From: Pseudanabaena sp. M085S1SP2A07QC | GTDB lineage: Bacteria; Cyanobacteriota; Cyanobacteriia; Pseudanabaenales; Pseudanabaenaceae | Length of the DNA stretch: 54,857 bases | Direction: 5' to 3' | Assembly (NCBI GenBank): GCA_020404895.1 | Contig: JADBWK010000069.1 | Location: 1 to 54,857 of the forward strand | Part shown: piece by piece, positions 41,816 to 49,802 of the stretch | Layout of the letters: every line of letters begins with the position of its first letter | How positions within the stretch are numbered: position 1 is the stretch's first letter | Notes under the pieces: generated by a model | Database searches by the model: none | What the model was told of the DNA's origin: nothing | The model's input: only the letters and a program-made list of their open reading frames with translations | Made by a program: the position numbers and the translations under genes

Positions 41816-42863
41816 TAAACAAAAGAGATCGTATTTGTTTAGCTATGAGATCAGGATGATCGGCTTTCATTAAGGCGCGAACTACCGCAACACGTTTAGC
41901 ACCCGCTGCGATCGCAGCTTCTAAATTATGTTCATCAAGTCCACCGATCGCGAACCAAGGAATGTTGATATTCTTAGCAGCATAGTTGACATACTCATGA
42001 CCAGACGCAGCCTTATTAGGCTTAGTTGGTGTCGCATGGACTGGGCCAACGCCAACATAATCTACTTGATTATTCAGAGCAATTTCTAGTTCTTGGGGAT
42101 TCGTGGTTGACTGCCCAATAATGTATTGCGATGCATTGCCACCATGCGCATTTAAAATTTGGCGCACTACAGCAACGGGCAGATCTGTCTGACCCACATG
42201 GATACCATCAGCTCCCACCGCGATCGCAATATCAACGCGATCATTAACTAGAAATAAAGCATCATATTTATGACAAATTTCACAAAGTTGTTGGGCGATC
42301 GCATAGCGAGTTCCATCCTCACCATCCTTTTGACGATACTGCACAATCTGCACACCGCCTTGCAAAGCCGACTTCACAACTGAGACAATATTCTCTACAG
42401 GCATCGTCACCAGATATAAACTTGCAGCTTGTAATTTTTGGCGACGGATTTCACCAATATTAGTAACTTCATGTGTCAGTAATTGACTCTCAAGGGTATA
42501 GACCTGATAGCGCATTTGTTTCATCGCTTCTCCCATAGTGAGATCAACGACTTTGCTATATTCTTCTAAAACTCTGAGCGCTTCTTGCAAACGTCCCATA
42601 TTCGCTCTGAGGACAGCTTGGACATCGGCACGAACAGATTCATTTGCATGGCTCAACCCTGTGGCAGGATCGTCGGGAGTATTACGGGCGCGACGAAATT
42701 CTTCTTTGTGCCATTGAGCGAGTTCTTGGCGCATGTGTTTGCAGCGATCGCACAAGTTCACTTCTTCCAAACCAAACCGACACCATTCTTCGATGGTTCG
42801 TAAAGCTTCACGGGCGCGATCAAGGTTGGCATCGAGGATGCGGTAAATGATTTGTTGAGACAT
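41808..42863 (-). CDS. thiE: Thiamine-phosphate synthase with N-terminal cyanobacterial domain
   Basis: 351 residues from the ATG at 42863 (MSQQIIYRILDANLDRAREA). Residues 1-135 are the helical extension seen in cyanobacterial ThiE (LRTIEEWCRFGLEEVNLCDR and RADVQAVLRANMGRLQEALR). Residues about 140-350 are the ThiE barrel: LYLVTMPVENIVS, GGVQIVQYRQKD, FLVNDRVDIAIAVGADGIHV with GQTDLPV, GVGPVHATPTKP and IGGLDEHNLEAAI. It couples the pyrimidine and thiazole moieties to thiamine phosphate. The frame runs on to 42902 through a palindrome, so I use the internal ATG. Convergent with the response regulator. Confidence 0.93.
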   Translation of the reverse strand: MSQQIIYRILDANLDRAREALRTIEEWCRFGLEEVNLCDRCKHMRQELAQWHKEEFRRARNTPDDPATGLSHANESVRADVQAVLRANMGRLQEALRVLEEYSKVVDLTMGEAMKQMRYQVYTLESQLLTHEVTNIGEIRRQKLQAASLYLVTMPVENIVSVVKSALQGGVQIVQYRQKDGEDGTRYAIAQQLCEICHKYDALFLVNDRVDIAIAVGADGIHVGQTDLPVAVVRQILNAHGGNASQYIIGQSTTNPQELEIALNNQVDYVGVGPVHATPTKPNKAASGHEYVNYAAKNINIPWFAIGGLDEHNLEAAIAAGAKRVAVVRALMKADHPDLIAKQIRSLLFST

Positions 42864-42881
42864 ATAAGCAAAGGGTGATAC

Positions 42882-42921
42882 GCAAAAGTAGAGGCAATTC
42901 ATGAATTGCCTCTACTTTTGC
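42882..42921. terminator. 40-bp perfect palindrome between thiE and the 42928 gene
   Basis: GCAAAAGTAGAGGCAATTCA followed by its exact complement, no loop. Terminates the upstream 561-aa gene and lies in the thiE leader. Confidence 0.75.
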
Positions 42922-42927
42922 ATTTGG

Positions 42928-44613
42928 TTAAAATTCAAAGTCAAATGTAGGCTCGGCGCGTAACTTACCTAAGCCTAATTCTTTATCGTCGATGAGCTTG
43001 ATTTCGTAGTAGCCCAAAATATGGTGCGGAGCAGGATTACCACGCGACGCACCAGTAATGCCCATTGCAATAATTACGCAGATATTACCTTTGATGTTTT
43101 TGGCACGTTGTTTCCACCGTTTGTGGTGTTCACCATTGAGAGTGGATTTGTCAAATTCACCGAATAGATGTAAGTCATCATTTCCCATCACCATTAAGCC
43201 AAGATGACAAATATTACCAAAGATATCTTCGGCGGGATTGAAACATAAAGACTGGATACCATCAAAACTATTGATTTGTTCGATTAATTCCAGTGCTTTG
43301 GGGCGTGAAGTCTGGATCATCAGCCCTGCGAGCCCTTCACCTTTTTTGTTAGGCGCGATCGCAGTGATTGAGTCAGAAAACTGATGATGGATATCAGCAT
43401 TCCGCAAAAAATCCACTTGCTCCCAAGGGATCGTCATCATATGGATAAGAGCATTATCTGGCCAGAGATCTTCATTGATTAGTGGCGAATCATCATCATC
43501 TTCGTCATCCTCTTCAACTAACTGATGTAACTCATTAGCTAGATCTGGCATGGTTTTAACAACAACCTTAATTGCCTCTTCAACATCGCTATCGAGGCTT
43601 GGCGCATAAACTGTGTAAGTGCCAGAGAGCTTATTAAAATTGGAATTCAAGCGCTTACGGTACTGTTCCCAAAAGTTATTGAGCGACTCTAGAGCAACTG
43701 TTAATGCGATCGCCTCCTCATCATAGAGATAGGGTCTACCGCCTTCTAAGGGATGCAAAGCACCATAGATCGGTTTCATCGGTATAGTTGCCGCAGGCAA
43801 AGCCCTAACTTTGCCTCGGAATGGAAATGGAGGAAAGTCATCTTCCATTTCCAATTCAGGCGTTTCAAAAAGATTAAACAGACAGTCTTGATGTAAAAAA
43901 GTCTCTTCGATCTCATCTTCAGAGTTGCCTGCAACAATACGCTGTCGAAATTTTACCAACGACTCTTCAGATCGATAAAAAATGACACCCTGTTCTAACC
44001 CCATCTTGCCCATGACGATCGCATAAAGAGTGTCGATATCCCAATGATCAAGCTGGATTGAAATTACTTGGTGATCCCAAAGTATATTCCAAGGTGCATT
44101 TTGCCATAGCTGCTCAGACTGTTTATGTAAAGCCGCAGCAAACCTCTCAGGCACAACTGGCGGATTTGCCGTAAAGCTTTCCAAAATATGCGAGAAGATC
44201 TCATCAATCAATGGCAAGCGCTCGAAATATTCAACAGATATTCCTAAATCCTGAAGCACACCGCGCAAATAAAACTGAAGCTCGCGATCGCATACTAAAA
44301 TCTTCTGGGGCAAGGACGGCTGGGCAGGACTTTGGGGATGTTCGATTGCTTGCAACAAAGCACGAACAAAGGCTTCTTGCCCCACAGCCGATTCAACTAC
44401 GTCCATAGAACGCACCATTCCCATTGAACCATCTACCCACAAAATGCAATGGGGTTTAGACTCTTCATCATGACCATGAAGAGGGATAATATTAGAAGAG
44501 TCTTGCGGCTGGCGGATCTTAGCGGGTAAAGCCCGACGATCACCTTCCCAAACCGCAGATGACTGCTTGAGTTTTTTAAGGCGACGAAGAGTAGATCTGT
44601 TTAGCGTAGTCAT
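42928..44613 (-). CDS. Large conserved cyanobacterial protein of unknown function
   Basis: 561 residues, cytosolic, no signal or membrane helix. N-terminus MTTLNRSTLRRLKKLKQSSA is basic. Middle regions: WVDGSMGMVRSMDVVESAVG, ILVCDRELQFYLRGVLQDLG, an acidic stretch VEEDDEDDDDSPLINEDLWP, and HMMTIPWEQVDFLRNADIHH. C-terminal KRWKQRAKNIKGNICVIIAM. It resembles proteins annotated with DUF6930/DUF7309-like domains in cyanobacteria (from memory, moderate). No catalytic motif can be named. Complete, with an ATG at 44613 and 290 bp of upstream DNA holding one hairpin. Confidence 0.7.
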   Translation of the reverse strand: MTTLNRSTLRRLKKLKQSSAVWEGDRRALPAKIRQPQDSSNIIPLHGHDEESKPHCILWVDGSMGMVRSMDVVESAVGQEAFVRALLQAIEHPQSPAQPSLPQKILVCDRELQFYLRGVLQDLGISVEYFERLPLIDEIFSHILESFTANPPVVPERFAAALHKQSEQLWQNAPWNILWDHQVISIQLDHWDIDTLYAIVMGKMGLEQGVIFYRSEESLVKFRQRIVAGNSEDEIEETFLHQDCLFNLFETPELEMEDDFPPFPFRGKVRALPAATIPMKPIYGALHPLEGGRPYLYDEEAIALTVALESLNNFWEQYRKRLNSNFNKLSGTYTVYAPSLDSDVEEAIKVVVKTMPDLANELHQLVEEDDEDDDDSPLINEDLWPDNALIHMMTIPWEQVDFLRNADIHHQFSDSITAIAPNKKGEGLAGLMIQTSRPKALELIEQINSFDGIQSLCFNPAEDIFGNICHLGLMVMGNDDLHLFGEFDKSTLNGEHHKRWKQRAKNIKGNICVIIAMGITGASRGNPAPHHILGYYEIKLIDDKELGLGKLRAEPTFDFEF

Positions 44614-44781
44614 CGAAAATTTTCTCTAGATTTGCCACTCCTCAGGAAATTTATCAGAGTGCATTGATCGATTTAACTACGATATGGTTAGAAATTTCTA
44701 GGTTTGGTCAGAAATTATATCAATCTCTAGTTAGAACTTAGCCTAAAGAGATTTAATCCTCTCGATTTTCTAGGTTTTAGC

Positions 44782-44848
44782 GATACAATAAAATCAATAA
44801 ATTTTTTAAAAGCATTGCTTCGCAACACTTTTAAAAAATCTATCGTAT
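44782..44848. repeat. Imperfect long hairpin, GC-TTC-GC centre
   Basis: GATAC...ATTTTTTAAAAGCATTGC and GCAACACTTTTAAAAAAT...GTATC arms with several mismatches around TTC, upstream of the 68-aa gene. The rest of 44614-44904 shows nothing definite. Confidence 0.6.
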
Positions 44849-44904
44849 CCCTTTTGCTTGCAAAAGGTTGTAAAAAATAACTCTAACTATATTTCTGCAT
44901 TTTT

Positions 44905-45111
44905 ATGGACGAGCTAAAACCGATTCTCAATGAGTTCTTAGGGCAACCCGTTGCATTTTTTGGTGGACTCGTTTCGGGCTTTCTCAAGCTCGATCTCCAA
45001 CAAGATCCTTTAAAGGGTTGGCTAGAAAAGCAAGGAGCAACGCCGACCACGGTCGCTTCTAGTAGCAATAATGGCAAAAATGACGGCCCACAATCTATTT
45101 CGATTGACTAA
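44905..45111 (+). CDS. Small conserved cyanobacterial protein (68 aa)
   Basis: MDELKPILNEFLGQPVAFFG then GLVSGFLKLDLQQDPLKGWL and EKQGATPTTVASSSNNG. An amphipathic first helix, a Gly-rich FFGGLVSGFL segment that may touch a membrane, a second helix, and a disordered polar tail. I recall similar short proteins as widespread in cyanobacteria but know of no function. ATG 44905. Followed immediately by a family B MITE. Confidence 0.65.
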   Translation: MDELKPILNEFLGQPVAFFGGLVSGFLKLDLQQDPLKGWLEKQGATPTTVASSSNNGKNDGPQSISID

Positions 45112-45123
45112 ATAAAATCTTAA

Positions 45124-45228
45124 TTAAGTAGCTAGGCATAATTAATTACAAAGCAAAACCCGTAAAGTTTCGCCCCGCAGAGGTGAAACTTTACGGGTTT
45201 TAGTGATTTATTTTGTACAAGTACTTAA
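45124..45228. mobile_element. 105-bp MITE (family B), copy 4, complete
   Basis: TTAAGTAGCTAGGCATAATT at the left, hairpin CCCGTAAAGTTTCGCCCC / GAGGTGAAACTTTACGGG in the centre, ATTTTGTACAAGTACTTAA at the right. Same length as 29765-29869. Outer bases TTAAGTA...TACTTAA are inverted. Confidence 0.78.
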
Positions 45229-45275
45229 TCAAGAAAATAGAGGAGGTGCAAAGCACTTCCTCTATTTTCTTGATT
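45227..45275. repeat. Palindrome, GC-AAA-GC centre, in plsY leader
   Basis: AATCAAGAAAATAGAGGA and TCCTCTATTTTCTTGATT arms, with one central mismatch pair, around GTGC-AAA-GCAC. A weaker hairpin (45291-45324, ACAATAGG / CCTATTGT) follows, leaving plsY a leader made of repeats. Confidence 0.7.
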
Positions 45276-45338
45276 GCCACAATATTAGACAATAGGAATA
45301 GCCCAAGCGCTACCCCTATTGTTTATGAAATACAGCTT

Positions 45339-45992
45339 ATGTGGTTTCCCTATCTCTTGCTTGCGATCGCCTATCTTTTAGGATCATTCCCTACAGGTTA
45401 TTTAGTGGGACGTATTGTGGGTATTGATATTCGCGAGCTTGGTTCAGGCTCGACAGGAGCAACGAATGTATGGCGCAATGTCGGCAAGTTTGCAGGAATT
45501 AGTGTATTTGTGACTGATTTTGCTAAGGGCGCGATCGCAATTTACATGATGCAATCAGCGAATTACTTACAAGTTCTCTTGGCTTCAACTTTTAGATATT
45601 CTCAACCGCCAATTACCGATAATTTATCGCTGTTCGTAATTGGGTCAGGGATGCTTGCCCTAATTGGTCACAGCCGACCAGTTTGGTTGGGGTTTAAGGG
45701 CGGTAAGTCAGTGGCGACAGGGGTAGGTATTTTGTTTATGTTGAATTGGATTGTTGCGATCGCGGCTTTTAGCGTTTGGCTAGCGACAATGGCAATTTGG
45801 CGAATAGTGTCGATTAGCTCGATTGCGGCAGCCGCTGCTGCCCCAGTTTTGATGTGGACATTGCAAGGGAATATTGTTTATTCAAGCTTTGTAACTGTCG
45901 GCTGCATTTTTGTAATCTGGTTACATCGCTCTAATATCGAGCGTATTCTCAACGGCACGGAGTTCAGCTTTAAGTCTGACTCAAATGCATAA
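45339..45992 (+). CDS. plsY: Glycerol-3-phosphate acyltransferase PlsY
   Basis: 217 residues from ATG 45339 (MWFPYLLLAIAYLLGSFPTG). Family motifs: GSFPTGYLVGRI, ELGSGSTGATNVWRNVGKFA and GFKGGKSVATGVGILF, with about five to seven membrane helices. PlsY transfers the acyl group from acyl-phosphate to glycerol 3-phosphate, the first step of membrane lipid synthesis, at the plasma membrane. An in-frame upstream extension to 45213 is encoded by repeats and is not part of the family, so it is excluded. Ends FSFKSDSNA, then a terminator palindrome. Confidence 0.93.
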   Translation: MWFPYLLLAIAYLLGSFPTGYLVGRIVGIDIRELGSGSTGATNVWRNVGKFAGISVFVTDFAKGAIAIYMMQSANYLQVLLASTFRYSQPPITDNLSLFVIGSGMLALIGHSRPVWLGFKGGKSVATGVGILFMLNWIVAIAAFSVWLATMAIWRIVSISSIAAAAAAPVLMWTLQGNIVYSSFVTVGCIFVIWLHRSNIERILNGTEFSFKSDSNA

Positions 45993-45995
45993 ACC

Positions 45996-46024
45996 AAAGT
46001 GTCGGCGCTTTGCGCCGACACTTT
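45996..46024 (+). terminator. Palindromic terminator of plsY, GC-TTT-GC centre
   Basis: Two perfect 13-base arms AAAGTGTCGGCGC around TTT, four bases after the stop. Confidence 0.78.
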
Positions 46025-46033
46025 TCCATTGGG

Positions 46034-46070
46034 GGTTATGTCCTAAGCAAAACTTACATTAACTATAGTA
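46034..46070. mobile_element. Family A MITE fragment, one end only
   Basis: GGTTATGTCCTAAGCAAAAC then TTACATTAACTATAG matches one half of the 104-bp element (GTTTTATGTCCTAAGCAAAG...TTACATTGCTATA) with a few changes. The central hairpin and other end are missing. It shows the family is older than the two recent copies. Confidence 0.65.
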
Positions 46071-46076
46071 AAAAAA

Positions 46077-46376
46077 CTAAAACAGGCAAATGGTACTTAG
46101 TTTAACGGGGCAAATCTGTTTGGACTTAATCACTTTTCTCAAACTGCTATTCATTGACTCAAGTGCCTTAGTGGTATAAATCGCTCTACGAATCTCAGAT
46201 GGGAAAGCAAAGAAGGGGATAATGTTCGCCCAATGACTGCGCCAAGACTTGCTAATTGATGGATATTGCTTGTCCCATTTCTCCGCAAGGAGTTCAAGGT
46301 TAAACTCTGCCTCCGATTCCGATTCCGTTGCCGCCGTATAAATCGCCTTGAGGTCAGCACAAATTCTTTTAATAAC
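46077..46376 (-). pseudogene. IS256-family transposase fragment
   Basis: About 100 residues from the C-terminal third of a mutator-type transposase: VIKRICADLKAIYTAATESE, LLAEKWDKQYPSISKSWRSH, IIPFFAFPSEIRRAIYTTKA and LESMNSSLRKVIKSKQ. The last DDE residue and its helix are within this block. Upstream it is replaced by a GC-rich palindromic element; downstream it ends after KQICPVKLSTICLF instead of the family C-terminus. Not functional. The frame stays open upstream through the repeat to 46523, but that part is not transposase. Confidence 0.82.
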
Positions 46377-46529
46377 TGATGTTACGTGGAAGTTTCTAAG
46401 ACCCTCACCCCTAGCCCCTCTCCCAAAGGGAGAGGGGGACAAGAGTTTTTTGGATTTTGCTCCCCCTCTCCTCTCTGGGAGAGGGGACTGGGGGGTGAGG
46501 GCAATCTTCATTCCACGTAACATCAGTTA
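46373..46529. mobile_element. 157-bp palindromic element with 19-bp terminal inverted repeats
   Basis: Ends are TAACTGATGTTACGTGGAA (46373-46391) and its exact complement (46511-46529). The inside is the GC-rich repeat CCCTCACCCC..CTCTCCC..GGGAGAGG..GGGTGAGGG, the type also found inside mnmE. It separates the IS256 remnant from flv1, and the flv1 TAA (46527-46529) is part of its right end. Confidence 0.75.
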
Positions 46530-48227
46530 ATAATTACTAGCTGTTTTGCGGTGATGAATGGCTGTTAATCCATTAGATTGCAATAGCTTGCCATTCTCCA
46601 CGATCGCATAGATAAGCCAATGATCACCACATTCCATTCGCTGCATCACTCTGCATTCTAAAAAGGCTAATCCATCAGGCAAAATTAGACCTCCTTCAGT
46701 CGGTTCCACCTGTACATCCGTAAATCGATCTTCACCAGGTGCAAATTTTTTCATGAAATGTTTGCGGAGTTGTTTACCCTGTTCAAGAATATTCAAAACA
46801 AAGCGATCGCCTTCAAACAAGTAAGTCTCGATAGCACGATCTTTGGCAACTGCGATTGTTAGACCTGGAGGATTAAATGATGCTTGTGACACCCAAGAGG
46901 CAAGCATTGCTGTCGAGATTTCGCCGCGTTTAACTGTGAGCACACATAGAGAGCCAACAATCCGACCTACGGCTTGCTCCACGGTACTCCCTGGATTAAG
47001 GGTTGTACGAACCTTTTTGGATTTCTTCAGCGCTTGGGCAAAATCAGTTCCCGTCTCTTCACAAATTTGTAAAGTTGCCTCAGTAGGCGTGAACTTAATC
47101 CGAATCGGCTCAAAGGCTAGAGTATAGCCAGCATCCTTCAGCTTTCCAGAAATAATATCCACAGCTTCACCGCTCCATCCATAGGAGCCAAATACACCTG
47201 CTTGATAGCTCTTGGTCGCTGTAGATAAAACTATACCTAGAGCTGTTTGCACCTGTGTTGGCAAATGTCCACCTAAAGTTGGCGAACCAATCAAGAAACC
47301 AGAGGATTTCTCGATCGCAATTTTGATCTCTTCTGGTTCGGCGGTTTCACAATTAATTAACTCGACAGCAACACTTGCCTTAGTGATGCCTCGTGCCAAA
47401 GCATTAGCGATCGTGGTCGTATTGCCATATGCCGAAGCAAACAGCAACGCTACGGAGATATTTTGTTGCTTTTGAGCTTCACTCCATTGGCGGTAGAGAT
47501 TGACCAGTTCATGCAAACCATGCTTCAACATTGGTCCATGTCCAGGGGCATAAAACACCGCAGGCATAACGGTTAACTTTTCTAAAGCTGCTTCAACTTG
47601 GCGGACTTGGTTTGCCATCGTGCTATCGAAATAATAACGGCGATCGCCTAATAGATGACTCCAACCCTCGTCAAAGACTTGATCGCCACAGATATGCGAT
47701 CCAAAAAATTTATCGGTATATAAAACCTGAGTTTTTGTGTCATATGTGCAAAGCTCGTCAGGATAGCGCGGTGTAGAAGTAGGAATAAATTTGAGAATGT
47801 GACCTTTACCTAGATCAAGGGTTTCTTCACCCCGTACAACTTGAATTTTGACTTTTTCGCCTAGGCTTTGGCGGAGCGCGATCGCCCCTGGATTAGTACA
47901 AATAAAGGTGATGCGACTATTAATTTCGAGCAAAGCCTTGAGTGTCTCAATGCGGTTCTGGTTGACGTGACCAAGAATCACATAGCTGATATCGCCAATG
48001 TTAATGCGCTCACGCAATTCTTTTAGATAAATCGCGGTGAAAGTCTCTCCAGGTGGATCGATCAGCGCTAACAATTTGCCTTGAATTAAGAAAGAGTTTG
48101 CTGTTGTCCCTTTTTCGAGAGCATATTCAATTTCAAACCGCAGGCGATTCCAACTACGAGATCGCAGAGCAAAGGTTTCGTCAGCAATATAAATTGCTTG
48201 GACATCGCGGGGCTTGGTATTAGTCAC
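46527..48227 (-). CDS. flv1: Flavodiiron protein, Flv1/Flv2 type with lost diiron ligands
   Basis: 566 residues, three domains: metallo-beta-lactamase-like (about 30-250), flavodoxin (about 262-400, LLFASAYGNTTTIANALARG) and C-terminal flavin reductase (about 425-566, LTVKRGEISTAMLASWVSQA). Cyanobacterial Flv pairs reduce O2 to water downstream of photosystem I. The usual ligand motif HxExDH is GHVNQNRIETLK here, so the diiron site is altered, the pattern of Flv1 and Flv2, which work with a ligand-complete Flv3 or Flv4. No partner gene is in the window. Flv1 versus Flv2 is not certain. ATG 48227. Confidence 0.85.
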   Translation of the reverse strand: MTNTKPRDVQAIYIADETFALRSRSWNRLRFEIEYALEKGTTANSFLIQGKLLALIDPPGETFTAIYLKELRERINIGDISYVILGHVNQNRIETLKALLEINSRITFICTNPGAIALRQSLGEKVKIQVVRGEETLDLGKGHILKFIPTSTPRYPDELCTYDTKTQVLYTDKFFGSHICGDQVFDEGWSHLLGDRRYYFDSTMANQVRQVEAALEKLTVMPAVFYAPGHGPMLKHGLHELVNLYRQWSEAQKQQNISVALLFASAYGNTTTIANALARGITKASVAVELINCETAEPEEIKIAIEKSSGFLIGSPTLGGHLPTQVQTALGIVLSTATKSYQAGVFGSYGWSGEAVDIISGKLKDAGYTLAFEPIRIKFTPTEATLQICEETGTDFAQALKKSKKVRTTLNPGSTVEQAVGRIVGSLCVLTVKRGEISTAMLASWVSQASFNPPGLTIAVAKDRAIETYLFEGDRFVLNILEQGKQLRKHFMKKFAPGEDRFTDVQVEPTEGGLILPDGLAFLECRVMQRMECGDHWLIYAIVENGKLLQSNGLTAIHHRKTASNY

Positions 48228-48330
48228 GATCTCATTCTCCCAAATTCTAGACTGCTGTTTCTAGTTTACTGACTGTTGGGAGCTAGCAATCATTGCCATA
48301 TCCGATTACTTAAATAAAACTTATTGATAC

Positions 48331-49110
48331 TTATGAACCAGTTAGGGATGAGCCGATACCTTGGAAGAAGACCCATGACAGAAAGAAATTACTGATAAAG
48401 ATAGCGAGTAAGGCGGTAACAACTGCGGTGGTAGTTGACTCGCCCACACCCTTTGCACCACCAGTGGTGGTCAATCCCCAAGTTGTCCCGATCACGGCAA
48501 TTAAAACCCCGAAAATACTAGATTTAATTAGCGCTGCGATTAAATCCCAAGACTTGAGTAAATTTTGCACAGAATTGAGAAACATGTTGTAGGGAATAGC
48601 GTACATGGCTTGAGATAGAAACAAGCCACCAGCCATACCTGTTAAAAATCCCAAAATCGTGAGGATAGGCAACATTAATAAACAGGCGATCGCACGAGGG
48701 GTTGCGAGATAATCCACAGGATTTGTTCTTAACATATAGAGCGCATCAATTTGCTCAGTTACTTGCATTGTGCCAATTTCCGCTGCAAATGCTGAACCTA
48801 TGCGCCCCGCAATAATTACTGCCGTCAGAACTGGAATTAGCTCACGGGCTAAGGCGATCGCCAAGATCCCCCCGATCGCCTGTTGTGCGCCGAAGTTAAT
48901 AAATTCTCGTGCTACTTGGATTGTAAATACAGCCCCCACAAAGGAAGCTGTAATCAAAGTAATCAGCAGAGACTCGGTTCCAACAATTGACATTTGCTCG
49001 ATTGTGTTACGCCAATGGAAGCGGCGATAGATCAAAACGTGGGTGATGATTTGTCCAATCAGTAAACAACTTTGCCCCAGCTTAATTAGCCAACTGCCAA
49101 AATTTCCCAT
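48331..49110 (-). CDS. mlaE: MlaE-family ABC transporter permease
   Basis: 259 residues with five to six membrane helices and the family signatures GTESLLITLITASFVGAVFT, ALARELIPVLTAVIIAGRIG with SAFAAEIGTMQVTEQIDAL, and TTGGAKGVGESTTTAVV near the end. MlaE is the permease of lipid transporters between inner and outer membranes; plant TGD1 and cyanobacterial homologues move lipids toward the thylakoid or envelope. The ATPase and MCE partners are not adjacent. ATG 49110 (MGNFGSWLIKLGQSCLL). Confidence 0.9.
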   Translation of the reverse strand: MGNFGSWLIKLGQSCLLIGQIITHVLIYRRFHWRNTIEQMSIVGTESLLITLITASFVGAVFTIQVAREFINFGAQQAIGGILAIALARELIPVLTAVIIAGRIGSAFAAEIGTMQVTEQIDALYMLRTNPVDYLATPRAIACLLMLPILTILGFLTGMAGGLFLSQAMYAIPYNMFLNSVQNLLKSWDLIAALIKSSIFGVLIAVIGTTWGLTTTGGAKGVGESTTTAVVTALLAIFISNFFLSWVFFQGIGSSLTGS

Positions 49111-49208
49111 GTTTTCAATTTCCTATATCACCACTGACAAGCGGCAAACATTTTTTGTTGTTTTTATCGTAGCCTTCATCGCAAATATCGGCAAAGAAAA
49201 AAGCGGCG

Positions 49209-49315
49209 TTATACCAAATTAAGAAATGGCTACGCCATTTCTTAATTTGAAAACCATTACCGGGTCTGGTTTTTGATTCACAAAAGTGTAGTCACACTTT
49301 CGCGAATTGGTATTA
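49209..49315. mobile_element. MITE-like element with TATACCAA ends
   Basis: Ends TTATACCAA and TTGGTATTA. It holds two hairpins: 49216-49248 (AAATTAAGAAATGGC, GC-TAC-GC centre, 15-bp perfect arms) and CAAAAGTG...CACTTTCG near 49280-49302. A related unit lies at 29686-29740. Confidence 0.65.
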
Positions 49316-49316
49316 T

Positions 49317-49802
49317 TTATCTAGGGAAAAGATGGAGAGTCCAATTGCAGGGCTGTCTTAGTTCGCCAAACCGACCACTTACCCAATACCACAGAGTCAG
49401 ACGAGTAGGAAAAAATCCAATTACTAAAAAGGAGTCTTTAGGTGTTACCTCGCCATATTTAAGCCCATCGGTGGGCGTAACCTCCCAAGGGGTGTCGGTG
49501 TCTTTGACCAATAGCTGAGAACGATGGTAGATCTCTTTATATTGCAAAGGTAAAGCAAAGATGGAGTAAACATGATGCTCACCAAGCCAAGGCTCGACAA
49601 CAACTTTGATGGGATGAAACTTCAAACTCTTGGATTTACTTAAGTTATCTGACATGGTTGGACATAGAGCTGGGTTTGCCCAAAAAGAATTTGTTTGGGA
49701 TGGGTCTTGTATAGACCAAGCAATTATTGTGACAATACTTCCTATTGTTAAAGCTACAAAAGCAATGAAGAGGAATTTCTTTTGAACAGCAGATTTTTTC
49801 AT
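49317..49802 (-). CDS. Hypothetical membrane-anchored protein
   Basis: 161 residues from ATG 49802 (MKKSAVQKKFLFIAFVALTI). One N-terminal membrane helix (about 9-30), then an exported-looking domain: FHPIKVVVEPWLGEHHVYSI, LQYKEIYHRSQLLVKDTDTP and SFLVIGFFPTRLTLWYWVSG. I do not recognise a family. The ATG overlaps the dacB stop as TAATG, so translation is coupled and a role in the cell envelope is plausible but unproven. A TTG at 49808 is an alternative start. Confidence 0.65.
   Translation of the reverse strand: MKKSAVQKKFLFIAFVALTIGSIVTIIAWSIQDPSQTNSFWANPALCPTMSDNLSKSKSLKFHPIKVVVEPWLGEHHVYSIFALPLQYKEIYHRSQLLVKDTDTPWEVTPTDGLKYGEVTPKDSFLVIGFFPTRLTLWYWVSGRFGELRQPCNWTLHLFPR

Noticed and set aside
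45213-45338. In-frame 42-codon extension of plsY
   Set aside because: Encoded by hairpin repeats; PlsY proteins start with the first membrane helix, as at 45339.
46377-46523. N-terminal extension of the IS256 transposase fragment (LTPQSPLPERRGG...)
   Set aside because: It is the GC-rich repeat read in an open frame, not transposase.
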